DNA of 6,608 bases from an uncultured Coriobacteriaceae bacterium (GTDB lineage Bacteria > Actinomycetota > Coriobacteriia > Coriobacteriales > Eggerthellaceae): positions 1 to 6,608 of the forward strand of contig USAB01000096.1 of the NCBI GenBank assembly GCA_900552585.1, given 5' to 3'. Of this stretch, positions 6,554 through 6,608 are shown piece by piece. The first letter of the stretch is position 1, and every line of letters starts with the position of its first letter. The notes under the pieces are model-generated. The model was not told where the DNA came from. It searched no databases and saw only the letters and a list, made by a program, of their open reading frames with translations. Position numbers and translations under genes: made by a program.

Positions 6554-6589
6554 AAAAGCGGCATCCAGCGAATGTGCCGGACGCCGCTT
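6554..6589 (-). terminator. Rho-independent terminator of an upstream minus-strand unit
   Basis: The arms 6556-6568 and 6577-6589 form a 13-bp stem (two G-U pairs on the minus-strand RNA) with an 8-nt loop. TTTTCTCGCTTTT follows on the minus strand. The two wobble positions are A-C mismatches on the plus strand, which supports minus-strand use. It ends a gene located beyond 6608. The remaining bases 6590-6608 hold nothing I can identify. Confidence 0.8.
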
Positions 6590-6608
6590 CTATCGCCTAT
6601 ATATGCGG

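Noticed and set aside
6379..6564. Longer N-terminus for the HEAT-like protein
   Set aside because: The extension would cross the TATAAT promoter and reach the upstream terminator. The TTG at 6376-6378 has a strong GGAGG at proper spacing.

Overview
The window is a stretch of high-GC bacterial chromosome. Every gene I can support lies on the minus strand, so transcription runs from high to low coordinates. Strong Shine-Dalgarno (SD) sequences, GTG and TTG starts beside ATG, sigma70-type promoters and U-tailed terminators fit a high-GC Gram-positive. The mix of an AcnA-type aconitase, ribosomal proteins and a large uncharacterised membrane protein makes me think of Coriobacteriia (Eggerthella/Slackia relatives). 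That placement is inference, since nothing in the window is a taxonomic marker I could check.

Layout in the direction of transcription (right to left). At 6554-6589 a Rho-independent terminator closes an upstream unit that lies outside the window. A promoter with a perfect TATAAT (6476-6481) then leads into a two-gene unit. Its first gene encodes a 200-residue all-helical HEAT-like protein (5776-6378, TTG start), and 18 bp later comes acnA, a full-length 885-residue aconitase with its three cluster cysteines (3100-5757). After a 106-bp gap follows a 597-residue protein with three membrane segments and a large extracytoplasmic region that seems to contain an internal duplication (1200-2993, GTG start). 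A terminator at 1121-1152 ends this block.

The second transcription unit is the L10/L12 ribosomal stalk operon. It has a near-consensus promoter (965-993, 17-bp spacer) and a leader of about 215 nt, which holds several small hairpins and a 13-bp terminator-like hairpin before rplJ. Next come rplJ (222-743), an 88-bp gap with a 9-bp inverted repeat next to the rplL ribosome binding site, and the first 44 codons of rplL, cut by the window edge. The leader is placed and shaped like the L10-responsive attenuators known from other bacteria.

In function the window joins a TCA-cycle enzyme and a small helical-repeat partner gene to the stalk operon, with an uncharacterised membrane protein between them. 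I see no mobile element, CRISPR array, tRNA, rRNA or defence system. The parts most worth a second look are the rplJ leader, the membrane protein and the HEAT-acnA pair.
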